Positions 14,654 through 21,435 of a DNA stretch of 21,435 nucleotides are shown here, one piece after another. This DNA is from Parvularcula sp964484475. GTDB taxonomy: Bacteria; Pseudomonadota; Alphaproteobacteria; Caulobacterales; Parvularculaceae. Below the pieces are notes generated by a model. It ran no database searches, was not told the DNA's origin, and was given only the letters and a program-made list of their open reading frames with translations. The DNA is taken from contig CAZAFU010000041.1 of assembly GCA_964484475.1 (NCBI GenBank), positions 1-21,435 of the forward strand, written 5' to 3'. Every line of letters starts with the position of its first letter. The stretch's first letter is position 1. The translations under genes were made by a program, and so were the position numbers.

Positions 14654-14727
14654 GGGCGGTCTCCGTCGGAAGGGTGGCTATCTGCCGATGACATAAGGTG
14701 AAAGCGATCGGCGGCGAAGGCCCGGTG

Positions 14728-16821
14728 TCAGTCGGCGGGCCTCGCGTCACCGAGCCCCAGCACGTCGAGCGCGAAGGCATAGTCGGAGGCGCGCTCCTTC
14801 AGGCGTTCGAACCGTGCGGCCGAGCCGCCATGCCCGGCGCTCATGTTCATCCTGAGGAGGAAGGGCCCGCCCCTTGCCTCCTCCCTGAGCCTTGCAACCC
14901 ATTTGGCCGGCTCCCAATAGGTCACCCGGTAGTCCGTCAGCCCGCCGGTCGCGAGAATGGGCGGGTAGGTCTCGCCTGTGCGGATATTGTCGTAGGGCGA
15001 GTAGGCGAGGATCGTCCTGAAAGCGTCTTCGTCCGTGATCGGGTTGCCCCATTCCTCCCATTCGGGCGGAGTGAGAGGGAGGGTGTCGTCCGAGATCGTG
15101 GAGACGACATCCACGAAAGGCACGGCCCCGACGATCCCTCCGTAAAGGGAGGGGTCGAGATTGACGGCCGCCCCGACGAGGAGCCCGCCGGCCGAGCCGC
15201 CATAGCCGACAATCCTTCCGCGCCCGGTGTAGCCTTTCGCGATCAGCGCCTCGGCGGCCGCGTTGAAATCGGAGAAGGTGTTGGCCTTCTTCTCCCGCTT
15301 GCCGTCGAGATACCACTGCCGGCCCTTCGAGGAGCCGCCCCTGATATGCGCGACTGCGTAGATGACCCCCCGATCGACCAGGCTCAGGACGCTCGTCGAA
15401 AACCCGTCATCGATATAGATACCGTAGGATCCGTACCCGTACAGGACGACCGGCGTGTCGGCCGAGGGCTCGAGATCCTTCCGCCTGAGGAGGACGACGG
15501 GGACCTCCTCGCCATCGGGGGCGGGGGCTTCGATCCGCTCGACCACATAGGCATCCGGGTCGTGCCCCGAGGGGACATCCTGCGTCTTGCGGAGCTCGCG
15601 GGTGCGCGCGCGCATGTCGTAATCGAGGATCTGGGCGGGCTGGTTGGGGCTTTCATAGACGAAGCGGACATGGTCGGTCTCGAACTCGCCCCATCCCATC
15701 AGCCCCAGGGCATAGGCGTCCTGCTCGAAGCGGATCTCGTGCTCGTCGCTGCGATCGTGGCGCGAGACCACGATCTTCGGACGGGCATCCTCGCGTTCCT
15801 CGCGGGCGACCCAGTCCTTGAAGAGAAGGACGCCGGCCACATAGCGGCCCGCCTTGTGCGCAAGCCAGTCCTCCCAGCTCTCTTCACCGGGGCGGTCTTC
15901 AGGCGTGGTCATGATCTTGAAATCGACGGCATTGCCGATGTTGGTATGGATGTAGAAACGCCCTCCGGCATGATCGACATCGTAGAGGATGCCGCGCTCG
16001 CGTTCCCGGATCAGCCGCGGCTCCCCTTCCGGGTCCGAAAGATCGAGGATGCGCACCTCGGAGGTCTCGCCGTTGGAGATGTCGATCGTCATGTAGACAT
16101 CGGAAGACGTCTCCCCGATCGACAGGAACATCTCGTTCGAGGGCTCGTCATAAACGAGGCGGTCCTTAGAAGGATCATCACCGAGCCTGTGGAACCTGAC
16201 CCGCTTCGGCCGCTGGTTGTCGTCCCGCTCGACATAGAAGAAGCCGCCATTGTCCTTCGCCCAGACGACGCCGCCATCGGTCGAAGGAACCAGGTCCGCA
16301 AGGTCCTTCCCGGTTTCGAGGTCACGCACCCTGATGTCGTAATATTCCGAACCCAGACGGTCGATGCCGTAGGCCATCAGCCGGTGGTCCCACGATGTAT
16401 CGACCCCGCCGATCGAGAAGAACTCGGCGCCTTCGCTCTCCCTGTCGCCGTCCAGCATCAGCTCCTCGTCGCTGCGCTCATCGCGGCGCCGGCAGTAGAG
16501 CGGGTACTGACCGCCCTCGCGGTAGCGGACATAGTACTCGTAGGGCCCGTCGCGCATGGGTACGGAGCTGTCATCCTCCTTGATGCGCCCGCGCATCTCC
16601 TCGAAGATCCGCGCCTTCAGGCCTTCGAGATGCGCCGTGGCCGCGTCGTGATAGGCAACCTCGGCCTCAAGATGATCGCGGATATCCTCGCGCAGCAGGC
16701 CCGGGTCACGCAGGACCTCCTGCCAGTTGTCGTCCCGCATCCAGAAGTATGGATCGTTCCTCGTCTGGCCGTGGAGGCTGATGGCGTGGTCACGCTTTTC
16801 GGCTTTGGGGGCGTCGGTCAT
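14728..16821 (-). CDS. ptrB: S9 family peptidase, oligopeptidase B-like
   Basis: A 697-residue serine oligopeptidase that cuts short peptides, typically after basic residues. The N-terminal seven-bladed beta-propeller (about 70-440) begins with the family start RNDPYFWMRDDNWQEVLRDP. The C-terminal alpha/beta-hydrolase has the oxyanion region YGYGSYG (461-467) and a catalytic triad of Ser543 (YGGSAGGLL), Asp630 (TGGLTDYRV) and His664 (SAGHGGSA). No signal peptide is present, so it is cytoplasmic. Its GGAG site lies seven bases before the ATG. It follows the DUF4153 gene by 35 bases on the same strand, but the two have no obvious functional link. Confidence 0.95.
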   Translation of the reverse strand: MTDAPKAEKRDHAISLHGQTRNDPYFWMRDDNWQEVLRDPGLLREDIRDHLEAEVAYHDAATAHLEGLKARIFEEMRGRIKEDDSSVPMRDGPYEYYVRYREGGQYPLYCRRRDERSDEELMLDGDRESEGAEFFSIGGVDTSWDHRLMAYGIDRLGSEYYDIRVRDLETGKDLADLVPSTDGGVVWAKDNGGFFYVERDDNQRPKRVRFHRLGDDPSKDRLVYDEPSNEMFLSIGETSSDVYMTIDISNGETSEVRILDLSDPEGEPRLIRERERGILYDVDHAGGRFYIHTNIGNAVDFKIMTTPEDRPGEESWEDWLAHKAGRYVAGVLLFKDWVAREEREDARPKIVVSRHDRSDEHEIRFEQDAYALGLMGWGEFETDHVRFVYESPNQPAQILDYDMRARTRELRKTQDVPSGHDPDAYVVERIEAPAPDGEEVPVVLLRRKDLEPSADTPVVLYGYGSYGIYIDDGFSTSVLSLVDRGVIYAVAHIRGGSSKGRQWYLDGKREKKANTFSDFNAAAEALIAKGYTGRGRIVGYGGSAGGLLVGAAVNLDPSLYGGIVGAVPFVDVVSTISDDTLPLTPPEWEEWGNPITDEDAFRTILAYSPYDNIRTGETYPPILATGGLTDYRVTYWEPAKWVARLREEARGGPFLLRMNMSAGHGGSAARFERLKERASDYAFALDVLGLGDARPAD

Positions 16822-16856
16822 GGGGAGGCTCCGTCGAAGGGCTCGGTCAGGCCGCG

Positions 16857-18593
16857 TCAGTTAGCGCCTTCCTCGGCTTCGCCCAAGCTCTGTTCCGCGC
16901 GATAGGGCTCGAGAGCATCGGCCCCCGGGTGGACAGGGTCTCCGCCGATCACCGGCAGGCGGTAGGTGAAGGCGGCGAAACCCGCCTCGCCTCGCCGCGC
17001 GGCCTCGAGAAGGCGTTCCCGTTCTTCCTCGCCCCGTGCCACGGGGGTGGCCATCAGGGTTTCCCATGCCCCGCCGCCGAACCGGAGGTGGTGGAAGGTC
17101 ACCCCGTAGGGCTCGACCACGAGGACGAAAGCCTCGCCCGCAGATGGCTGGAGGACGAGGGCATCGCGCCCCGGCGGGGTCACCCGGAGGGCCTTTTGGC
17201 GAAGGGCCGGGTCGAGGGTCGTCCCCTTCGGGACCGCCTCGATGGTCCCGCGCCGCACGGCCTCGTCGGACGGGAGCGGGTAGGGCGCGGGCCTGTCCCC
17301 GAGCTCCCGCGCCTTTTCGGCGAGAACGCCTTCCCCCGCAGCGAGCCCGTCGAAGGCCGCCCGGCCGGGCGGGCCGAGACGGTCCCGCAGATAGGCAAGG
17401 TCGGTGAGGTCCGCTTTCCCGGGCGCGCCGCTCATCTTCTCGAGCTGTGACCGCGCCGACCAGGATTGGGGGGTGAAGAAGGGGGTCATGACGAAGACGG
17501 CCGTCGCCACGAGAACCCATGACAGGACGATGTTGCCGCGCCTGACCAATCCCCAACCCTCGGACAGCGCGCCGACAGCATAAAGGGGTACGTAAAGGGC
17601 GAGGTGGGCGACCGCGACGGCGGCAATGATACGGTTCGGTGTCAGCCCTTCCTCGCCGATGCGGAGGTAGAGGCCGTAGACCGACAGGACCATCAGGAAG
17701 AGGATCAGGAAACCGAGAACCCGCGCTACCGCGGAGAACAGCGGCGTTTCGGGGCGACCCTCGCCGGCGATGATCGCGTTGATCATCACGATGCCAGCCA
17801 GTGCCGATGTCGCGAGGGTTGCGACCGGCGAGAGTTCGCCGATCAGGGACCCGAAGCCGCGGAACATCACGGCAATGACGAAGATACCGGCACAGGCCGC
17901 AAAGACCGGCGCGGTCACCCGGATCAGCGCCATCAGGAGGGACCGCGCGGCCAGGACGGCCTGCTCGCGTTCACGCAGGACGCCGACGGCCACCGCTTCG
18001 AGGAGACCGCCATAGGTCAGGAGAAACCCGCTCTCCCCGATCGCATCCCGCAGATAGGGAAGGCCGATGAACGCGAACAGGGCCGCAACCAGAAGGGCGA
18101 GGAGCCAACCGATGAGAACGAAGGCCTGCGCCACCGCAACCACGACGGGGGTCGTCCACGCATGGGCGAAGAGGCGGCGGTAGTCGAAGAGGCCGGCCCC
18201 CTCGAGCCGGGCCCTGAGGAAGGGCAGGACCACGATGAAGATGGTGAGCGCGGCAAGAACCGGAAGAACGCCTCCGGTCACCCGCGCCCCTTCCCCAGCC
18301 GAGGCGAGGGCCATCAGGCCGCCGAGACACGCTCCCACGACAACACCCGAGAGGCTCGCCTGCCTCGTCAGCCCCGGCGCCGTCACGAGGATATAGGTAC
18401 CGCCCCCCGACAGGAGCGCCGTGACGAGCCCGGCCCGCCACCAGTCCTCCGGCTCACCGAAGCCGCCGGTCTCGCTGACCATGAAAACGAGAAAGCCGAT
18501 CAGGGCACCGGGAAGCGCGAAGCGCAGCAGGATCTGCGGGACCCGGCCTGCCCCGGCTGTCACCGGCCCGATCGTACCCGACGCCTTGCCCAT
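16857..18593 (-). CDS. DUF4153 multi-pass membrane protein
   Basis: A polytopic membrane protein of the DUF4153 family, of unknown function. From the chosen ATG it has 578 residues: MGKASGTIGPVTAGAGRVPQ, then about ten to twelve hydrophobic segments in the first 420 residues (for instance PVLAALTIFIVVLPFL and WLLALLVAALFAFIGLPYL), and a soluble C-terminal region of about 150 residues rich in charge (EKMSGAPGKADLTDLAYLRDRL onwards). The open frame reaches 18761, but the extra 56 residues overlap the divergent acetyltransferase gene and carry no membrane-protein character, so I set the start at 18593. The upstream ribosome site is moderate. Confidence 0.82.
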   Translation of the reverse strand: MGKASGTIGPVTAGAGRVPQILLRFALPGALIGFLVFMVSETGGFGEPEDWWRAGLVTALLSGGGTYILVTAPGLTRQASLSGVVVGACLGGLMALASAGEGARVTGGVLPVLAALTIFIVVLPFLRARLEGAGLFDYRRLFAHAWTTPVVVAVAQAFVLIGWLLALLVAALFAFIGLPYLRDAIGESGFLLTYGGLLEAVAVGVLREREQAVLAARSLLMALIRVTAPVFAACAGIFVIAVMFRGFGSLIGELSPVATLATSALAGIVMINAIIAGEGRPETPLFSAVARVLGFLILFLMVLSVYGLYLRIGEEGLTPNRIIAAVAVAHLALYVPLYAVGALSEGWGLVRRGNIVLSWVLVATAVFVMTPFFTPQSWSARSQLEKMSGAPGKADLTDLAYLRDRLGPPGRAAFDGLAAGEGVLAEKARELGDRPAPYPLPSDEAVRRGTIEAVPKGTTLDPALRQKALRVTPPGRDALVLQPSAGEAFVLVVEPYGVTFHHLRFGGGAWETLMATPVARGEEERERLLEAARRGEAGFAAFTYRLPVIGGDPVHPGADALEPYRAEQSLGEAEEGAN

Positions 18594-18690
18594 ACCCGTC
18601 TTTCCCGCCCTTGCCTTCGCAACGGATGTCAGCAGAACCCCATCAGGGGACAAGAGCGACCACTGCCTTTTCAACGGAAGGAGCCCCGCG

Positions 18691-19209
18691 ATGCTGAGGA
18701 TCAGAAGCGCAAAGCCCGGCGACGAAACCCGTTTGAGCCGTATCGGTGCGGCCACGTTCACCGAAACCTTCGGGCACCTCTACAAGGCCGAGGATCTCGA
18801 GCTCTTCCTCGCCCGCAGCCACGCACCGGAGGCCTACCGGCAGATCCTCGGCGACCGGGGCGCGGCCGCCTGGCTCCTGGAGGACGAGACCGCCGGGGTC
18901 GTCGGCTATGCGTCGGCGGGGGCCAACACCTTGCCCGTGGACAGGCCGGGCGTGCGGGACGGCGAGCTCTCCCGCCTTTACATATCGGCTGCCCATCAGG
19001 GCTCAGGATGGGGTGTCGCCCTTCTCGAGACCGCCCTTGCCTGGCTCGAAACGAACTACGCCGATCTTTACGTCAGCGTCTATTCGGAGAATCACGGCGC
19101 ACAACGGCTCTACCGTCGGTATGGCTTCGGCTTCGCCAAGGAATACAAATACATGGTCGGCAATCACGCCGACAGGGAGTTCCTTTTCTGCCGCCCGGCG
19201 CCCGGCTGA
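18691..19209 (+). CDS. GNAT family N-acetyltransferase
   Basis: A 172-residue acetyltransferase of the GNAT family using acetyl-CoA; the substrate is unknown. The start ATG at 18691 follows a good GGAAGGAG site and gives the usual MLRIRSAKPGDETRLSRI opening. Motif A is LSRLYISAAHQGSGWGVALLETAL (about residues 92-116), with the acetyl-CoA loop QGSGWGVAL. Motif B is VYSENHGAQRLYRRYGF (about 131-147). The end ...GNHADREFLFCRPAPG is a short tail. It is read divergently from the DUF4153 gene with a 97-base gap and converges on fur, so it is probably transcribed alone. Confidence 0.9.
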   Translation: MLRIRSAKPGDETRLSRIGAATFTETFGHLYKAEDLELFLARSHAPEAYRQILGDRGAAAWLLEDETAGVVGYASAGANTLPVDRPGVRDGELSRLYISAAHQGSGWGVALLETALAWLETNYADLYVSVYSENHGAQRLYRRYGFGFAKEYKYMVGNHADREFLFCRPAPG

Positions 19210-19230
19210 GCGCGCCGCGGCCGGAACGCT

Positions 19231-19668
19231 TCAGGCCTCGCCCTTGCCCGTGTCACCATCGCCAAGGGGGATGCCGTAGAGTTCGAGCCGGTGATCCACC
19301 AGCCGGAAGCCGTGCTCGCGCGCGATCCTTTCCTGCAGCCGCTCGATCTCTTCGTTGACGAACTCGATCACCTCGCCGGAGCGGACATTGATCAGGTGGT
19401 CATGGTGGTCGTCGGTGGCTTCCTCGTAGCGGGCCCGGCCGTGGCCGTCCTGGAAGTCATGGCGCTGCACGACGTCGTAATCCTCGAGCAGGCGCATGGT
19501 GCGGTAGACCGTTGCGATCGAGATGCGGGAATCGATCTCGGCTGCCCGGCGGTGGATCTCCTCGACGTCGGGGTGATCATCGGCTGCCGAGATGACCCTC
19601 GTGATGACCCGGCGCTGGTCCGTCATTCGTAGGCCTTTTTCCGCGCAGATCTTCTCCAGCCGATCCAT
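19231..19668 (-). CDS. fur: Fur-family metal regulator (alphaproteobacterial Fur/Mur type)
   Basis: A 145-residue Fur-family repressor sensing iron or manganese. The N-terminal winged helix runs about 5-85 (EEIHRRAAEIDSRISIATVYRTMRLLEDYDVV holds the recognition helix). The dimerisation part starts with DDHHDHLINVRSGEVIEFVNEEIERL, whose histidines and Glu are the regulatory metal site. The two structural CxxC pairs of typical Fur are absent (NVRSG replaces CLDCG), as in many alphaproteobacterial Fur/Mur proteins. The ATG at 19674 forms an ATGA overlap with the rimI stop, but the GGAG site lies seven bases before the second ATG (19668), which I prefer. Fur versus Mur cannot be told from sequence alone. 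Confidence 0.9.
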   Translation of the reverse strand: MDRLEKICAEKGLRMTDQRRVITRVISAADDHPDVEEIHRRAAEIDSRISIATVYRTMRLLEDYDVVQRHDFQDGHGRARYEEATDDHHDHLINVRSGEVIEFVNEEIERLQERIAREHGFRLVDHRLELYGIPLGDGDTGKGEA

Positions 19669-19670
19669 CG

Positions 19671-20105
19671 TCATTCTCCATGGTGCAGGTCCAGCCGCAT
19701 CACTGCGGCATCACTGCCGTCCTGATAATACCCTCGCCTCGTGCCGACCGTTTCGAACCCGAACCGGTCATAAAGAGCCGTTGCCGCCTTATTGCGCGCG
19801 CTCACCTCGAGAAACAACCGTTTTACGCCCAACGGGCCGATCATGGCTGCTGCCGCGGCGAGCAGCGCGGAAGCGTGCCCCTGGCGCAGCTGCGTGCTGC
19901 CGATCGTCAGGAGGTCGGCGTCCTCCCCCATCAGGCGGACGACCGCGCAGGCTGTCGCTGGCTCGCCGATCACGAGGACCCGGTCATGCTGGCTCGCAAC
20001 GGCGTCTCTCCAGAAAGTCTCGTCCCAGGAGTTGCCGGGAAAGGTCCTCGCGTGAAGGGCGGTCAGGTCGGCGCAGTCGGCGGCGGTTGCGATCCTGACC
20101 TTCAA
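19671..20105 (-). CDS. rimI: Ribosomal-protein-alanine N-acetyltransferase RimI
   Basis: A 144-residue GNAT protein of the RimI family, which acetylates the N-terminal alanine of ribosomal protein S18 and possibly other proteins. The acetyl-CoA loop is LRQGHASALL (about 73-82), with GVKRLFLEVSARNKAATALYDRFGFETVGTRRGYY as motif B. The adjacent tsaB is the classic neighbour of rimI and strengthens the choice among GNAT families. Its ATG at 20105 overlaps the tsaB stop as ATGA, and its own TGA overlaps the fur reading frame, so translation of all three is coupled. Confidence 0.88.
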   Translation of the reverse strand: MKVRIATAADCADLTALHARTFPGNSWDETFWRDAVASQHDRVLVIGEPATACAVVRLMGEDADLLTIGSTQLRQGHASALLAAAAAMIGPLGVKRLFLEVSARNKAATALYDRFGFETVGTRRGYYQDGSDAAVMRLDLHHGE

Positions 20106-20725
20106 AGCGGGCTCCGGCGGGGCGGCTTGGCGTCGGGTGGCCTGAGGTAGAGCGTCTTGAGGGGCGAGGGATATCGTTCCGCCGTCAGGCGAAGGAGCGC
20201 TTCGGGGGAAGGTGTCGCGTGCCCTTCGGCATTGAGGGAGGGATCGGCCGCGGAAATTCCCGAGCCTGCCCGTCTCCCTGTCTGCGCCTTGAGCCAGGCG
20301 CGACCCTCCTCATAGGACAGGACCTCGATGGGGCCCGAGGGCTTCCCGCCGGCGGTAAAGGCCTGGGCGTAGATCTGGCTCCGCCGCGCATCGATCGCCA
20401 CGGCCACGGGCCAGCCCGCCGTCGCGGCCACCGCCTCGAGGGTGGTCAGGGCGACGGTCTGCGCGCCCGATCCCATGGCAAGCCCCTTGGCGAAGGCGAT
20501 CCCGACCCGTTGCCCCATGAACGAGCCGGGCCCGACGGTGACACCGATCTTGCGGATATCCCCGGGTGCGCAGTCAGCAGCCTTGAAAAGGGCGCTGGCG
20601 GACGGCCCGATCTTCTCCGCGTGACCGATACCGATGGCCTCCGACGATCCGAACACCTCTCCGTCCTCCCGCCTCAAGGCGAGGGTCAGGGCCGAGAGAC
20701 ACGTATCGATGGCGAAATGGATCAG
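20102..20725 (-). CDS. tsaB: tRNA t6A synthesis protein TsaB, apparent CTG start
   Basis: TsaB is the scaffold partner of TsaD in making N6-threonylcarbamoyladenosine at tRNA position 37. The 207-residue protein shows the ASKHA-type start LIHFAIDTCLSALTLAL, GPGSFMGQRVGIAFAKGLA and VAVAIDARRSQIYAQAF. No ATG, GTG or TTG exists in frame between an upstream stop (about six codons before CTG 20725) and the TTG at 20677, and the TTG would delete the family's first strand with its AIDT. CTG at 20725, preceded by GGAG five bases away and overlapping the nitroreductase stop as CTGA, is therefore the likely start. The consensus GPGSFTGLRVG reads GPGSFMGQRVG here. It is co-transcribed with rimI and fur. 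Confidence 0.88.
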   Translation of the reverse strand: MIHFAIDTCLSALTLALRREDGEVFGSSEAIGIGHAEKIGPSASALFKAADCAPGDIRKIGVTVGPGSFMGQRVGIAFAKGLAMGSGAQTVALTTLEAVAATAGWPVAVAIDARRSQIYAQAFTAGGKPSGPIEVLSYEEGRAWLKAQTGRRAGSGISAADPSLNAEGHATPSPEALLRLTAERYPSPLKTLYLRPPDAKPPRRSPL

Positions 20726-21318
20726 AGAAGCTCCGCCGCTTCATCGAAGCTGAGGCGCGGGCTTCGGTCGAACAGGTCGTCGTCCGTGCCGTAGCCCAGA
20801 TTGCAGATGAAGTTCGAACGAATGTTGGTTCCCGCGAAGAACGCCTTGTCGACGCCCTCCTTGTCGAAACCCGACATCGGGCCGCAGTCGAGGCCCAGCA
20901 TGCGTGCGGCGATCATGAGATAGGCGCCCTGGAGGGTCCCGTTGCGCATGGCCGTTTCGGCGATCAGCGGATCATTGCCGACGAACCAGGCCTTGGCGTC
21001 GGTATGGGGGAAAAGCTTCGGCAGCTCCTCGAGGAAATCATGGTCATTGCCGATGATGCACACGACCGGTGCCGACATCGTCTTGGCGACATTGCCTTCC
21101 ATCAGGTGCGGCTTGAGCCGGGCCTTCGCATCCTCCGAACGGAGGAAAAGGAACCGTGCCGGCGAGCAGTTGGCGGAGGTCGGGCCCCATTTGGTGAGAT
21201 CGTAGAGTTCGCGGATCTGCTCGTCGGTCACCTCGCGGTCGGACCAGGCATTGCGGGTCCGGGCCTCGGTGAAAATCTGCGCTTGGGCTTCGGCGGAGAC
21301 AGGTTTTGTTCTTTCCAT
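20722..21318 (-). CDS. Nitroreductase family protein, RutE/HadB-like
   Basis: A 198-residue FMN-dependent nitroreductase-fold protein close to the RutE/HadB group, which reduces malonic semialdehyde to 3-hydroxypropionate in uracil breakdown. Supporting segments are EARTRNAWSDREVTDEQIRELYDLTKWGPTSANCSPARF (FMN-binding arginine and the GPTSANCSPARF motif), AETAMRNGTLQGAYLMIAARMLGLDCGPMSGFD and SNFICNLGYG. No other rut gene is nearby, so the physiological substrate may be another aldehyde or quinone. The ATG at 21318 has AGAGG five to seven bases upstream. It lies between nfu and tsaB and is coupled to the latter through CTGA. Confidence 0.88.
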   Translation of the reverse strand: MERTKPVSAEAQAQIFTEARTRNAWSDREVTDEQIRELYDLTKWGPTSANCSPARFLFLRSEDAKARLKPHLMEGNVAKTMSAPVVCIIGNDHDFLEELPKLFPHTDAKAWFVGNDPLIAETAMRNGTLQGAYLMIAARMLGLDCGPMSGFDKEGVDKAFFAGTNIRSNFICNLGYGTDDDLFDRSPRLSFDEAAELL

Positions 21319-21334
21319 GCCCGCACCTCTAGAA

Positions 21335-21361
21335 CCGGGGCAGGCATGATGCCAGCCCCGG
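21335..21361 (-). terminator. Hairpin between nfu and the nitroreductase gene
   Basis: CCGGGGC (21335-21341) and GCCCCGG (21355-21361) pair over seven bases, then after an A-A mismatch GGCA/TGCC pair over four more around a three-base loop. On the minus strand the stem is followed by TTCTAG, a short T-containing stretch. It is a candidate weak terminator of the nfu transcript or a leader structure of the downstream gene. Confidence 0.35.
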
Positions 21362-21370
21362 CCGGGAGGC

Positions 21371-21435
21371 TCAGTTCACGGCTTCGACGGCCGTCACTTC
21401 GGGGACGTAGTGCTTGAGGAGGTTCTCGATCCCGG
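21371..21435 (-). CDS. Nfu/NifU-type iron-sulfur protein, C-terminal end only
   Basis: Only the last 21 codons are in the window, giving GIENLLKHYVPEVTAVEAVN before TGA (21371-21373). This matches the conserved end of the NifU-like (Nfu) domain, in which a CxxC upstream carries a transient [4Fe-4S] cluster for transfer to target proteins; the cysteines lie beyond the edge. The nearby tsaB, rimI and fur genes fit the common alphaproteobacterial arrangement for nfu. The identification rests on this short stretch, so it is good but not certain. Confidence 0.75.
   Translation of the reverse strand, partial: GIENLLKHYVPEVTAVEAVN

Noticed and set aside
14698..16905. A 735-codon open frame on the plus strand opposite the S9 peptidase
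   Set aside because: It is exactly antisense to a gene with a full catalytic triad. High GC makes such long shadow frames common; it has no recognisable domain and a composition typical of antisense frames.
1..21435. Mobile elements, attachment sites, CRISPR arrays or a defence island
   Set aside because: No transposase, integrase, regularly spaced repeats or defence-type genes are seen, and gene content and composition look uniformly core.

Overview
This 21.4 kb window is GC-rich, densely coded chromosomal DNA from an alphaproteobacterium. The order hprK-EIIA-HPr, the tightly overlapping cysG-DUF2849-sulfite reductase-DUF934-cysH run, a Fur protein without CxxC zinc pairs, and an nfu...tsaB-rimI-fur neighbourhood are all typical of that class. 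I lean weakly towards a Parvularculales/Hyphomonadales-like marine lineage, but the window has no rRNA or other marker to settle this. I see no mobile element, CRISPR array, tRNA or phage gene.

Layout. 1-1147 (+): the 3' end of HPr kinase, a mannose-family EIIA and HPr, i.e. a regulatory phosphotransfer system without a sugar permease in view. 1144-3824 (-): two exported amidohydrolase-family proteins in tandem; the upstream one keeps its metal-binding histidines and the downstream one has lost them. 3931-4386 (+): two small hypothetical proteins. 4391-6275 (-): truB, an unknown 127-residue protein and rbfA (ribosome maturation). 6326-10865 (-): an assimilatory sulfate/sulfite reduction operon, cysG-DUF2849-siroheme sulfite reductase-DUF934-cysH, with a LysR-type regulator read divergently (10981-11901). 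11895-12248 (-): a Mpo1-like/DUF962 membrane protein. 12476-14653 (-): biotin synthase and a periplasmic PQQ-dependent sugar dehydrogenase. 14728-18593 (-): oligopeptidase B-like S9 peptidase and a DUF4153 membrane protein. 18691-19209 (+): a GNAT acetyltransferase. 19231-21435 (-): fur, rimI, tsaB, a RutE-like nitroreductase and the 3' end of an Nfu-type iron-sulfur protein.

How the genes work together. In the cys operon, CysH makes sulfite from APS, sulfite reductase reduces it to sulfide, and CysG makes the siroheme that the reductase needs. HPr kinase, EIIA and HPr form a phosphorelay probably coupled to an enzyme I encoded elsewhere. TsaB (tRNA t6A synthesis), RimI (protein N-acetylation) and Fur (metal regulation) are translationally coupled by stop/start overlaps.

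Most of the window is conserved housekeeping or core metabolism, and I find no strong case for a wholly new system. The points most worth a second look are the catalytically degenerate amidohydrolase paired with an intact one, an apparent CTG start for tsaB inside a CTGA overlap, two near-identical outward-facing motifs between cysG and the LysR gene, a strong hairpin just before bioB, the rbfA/truB block sitting behind a sulfur operon rather than infB, and a conserved but unexplained pair of small proteins at 3931-4386.
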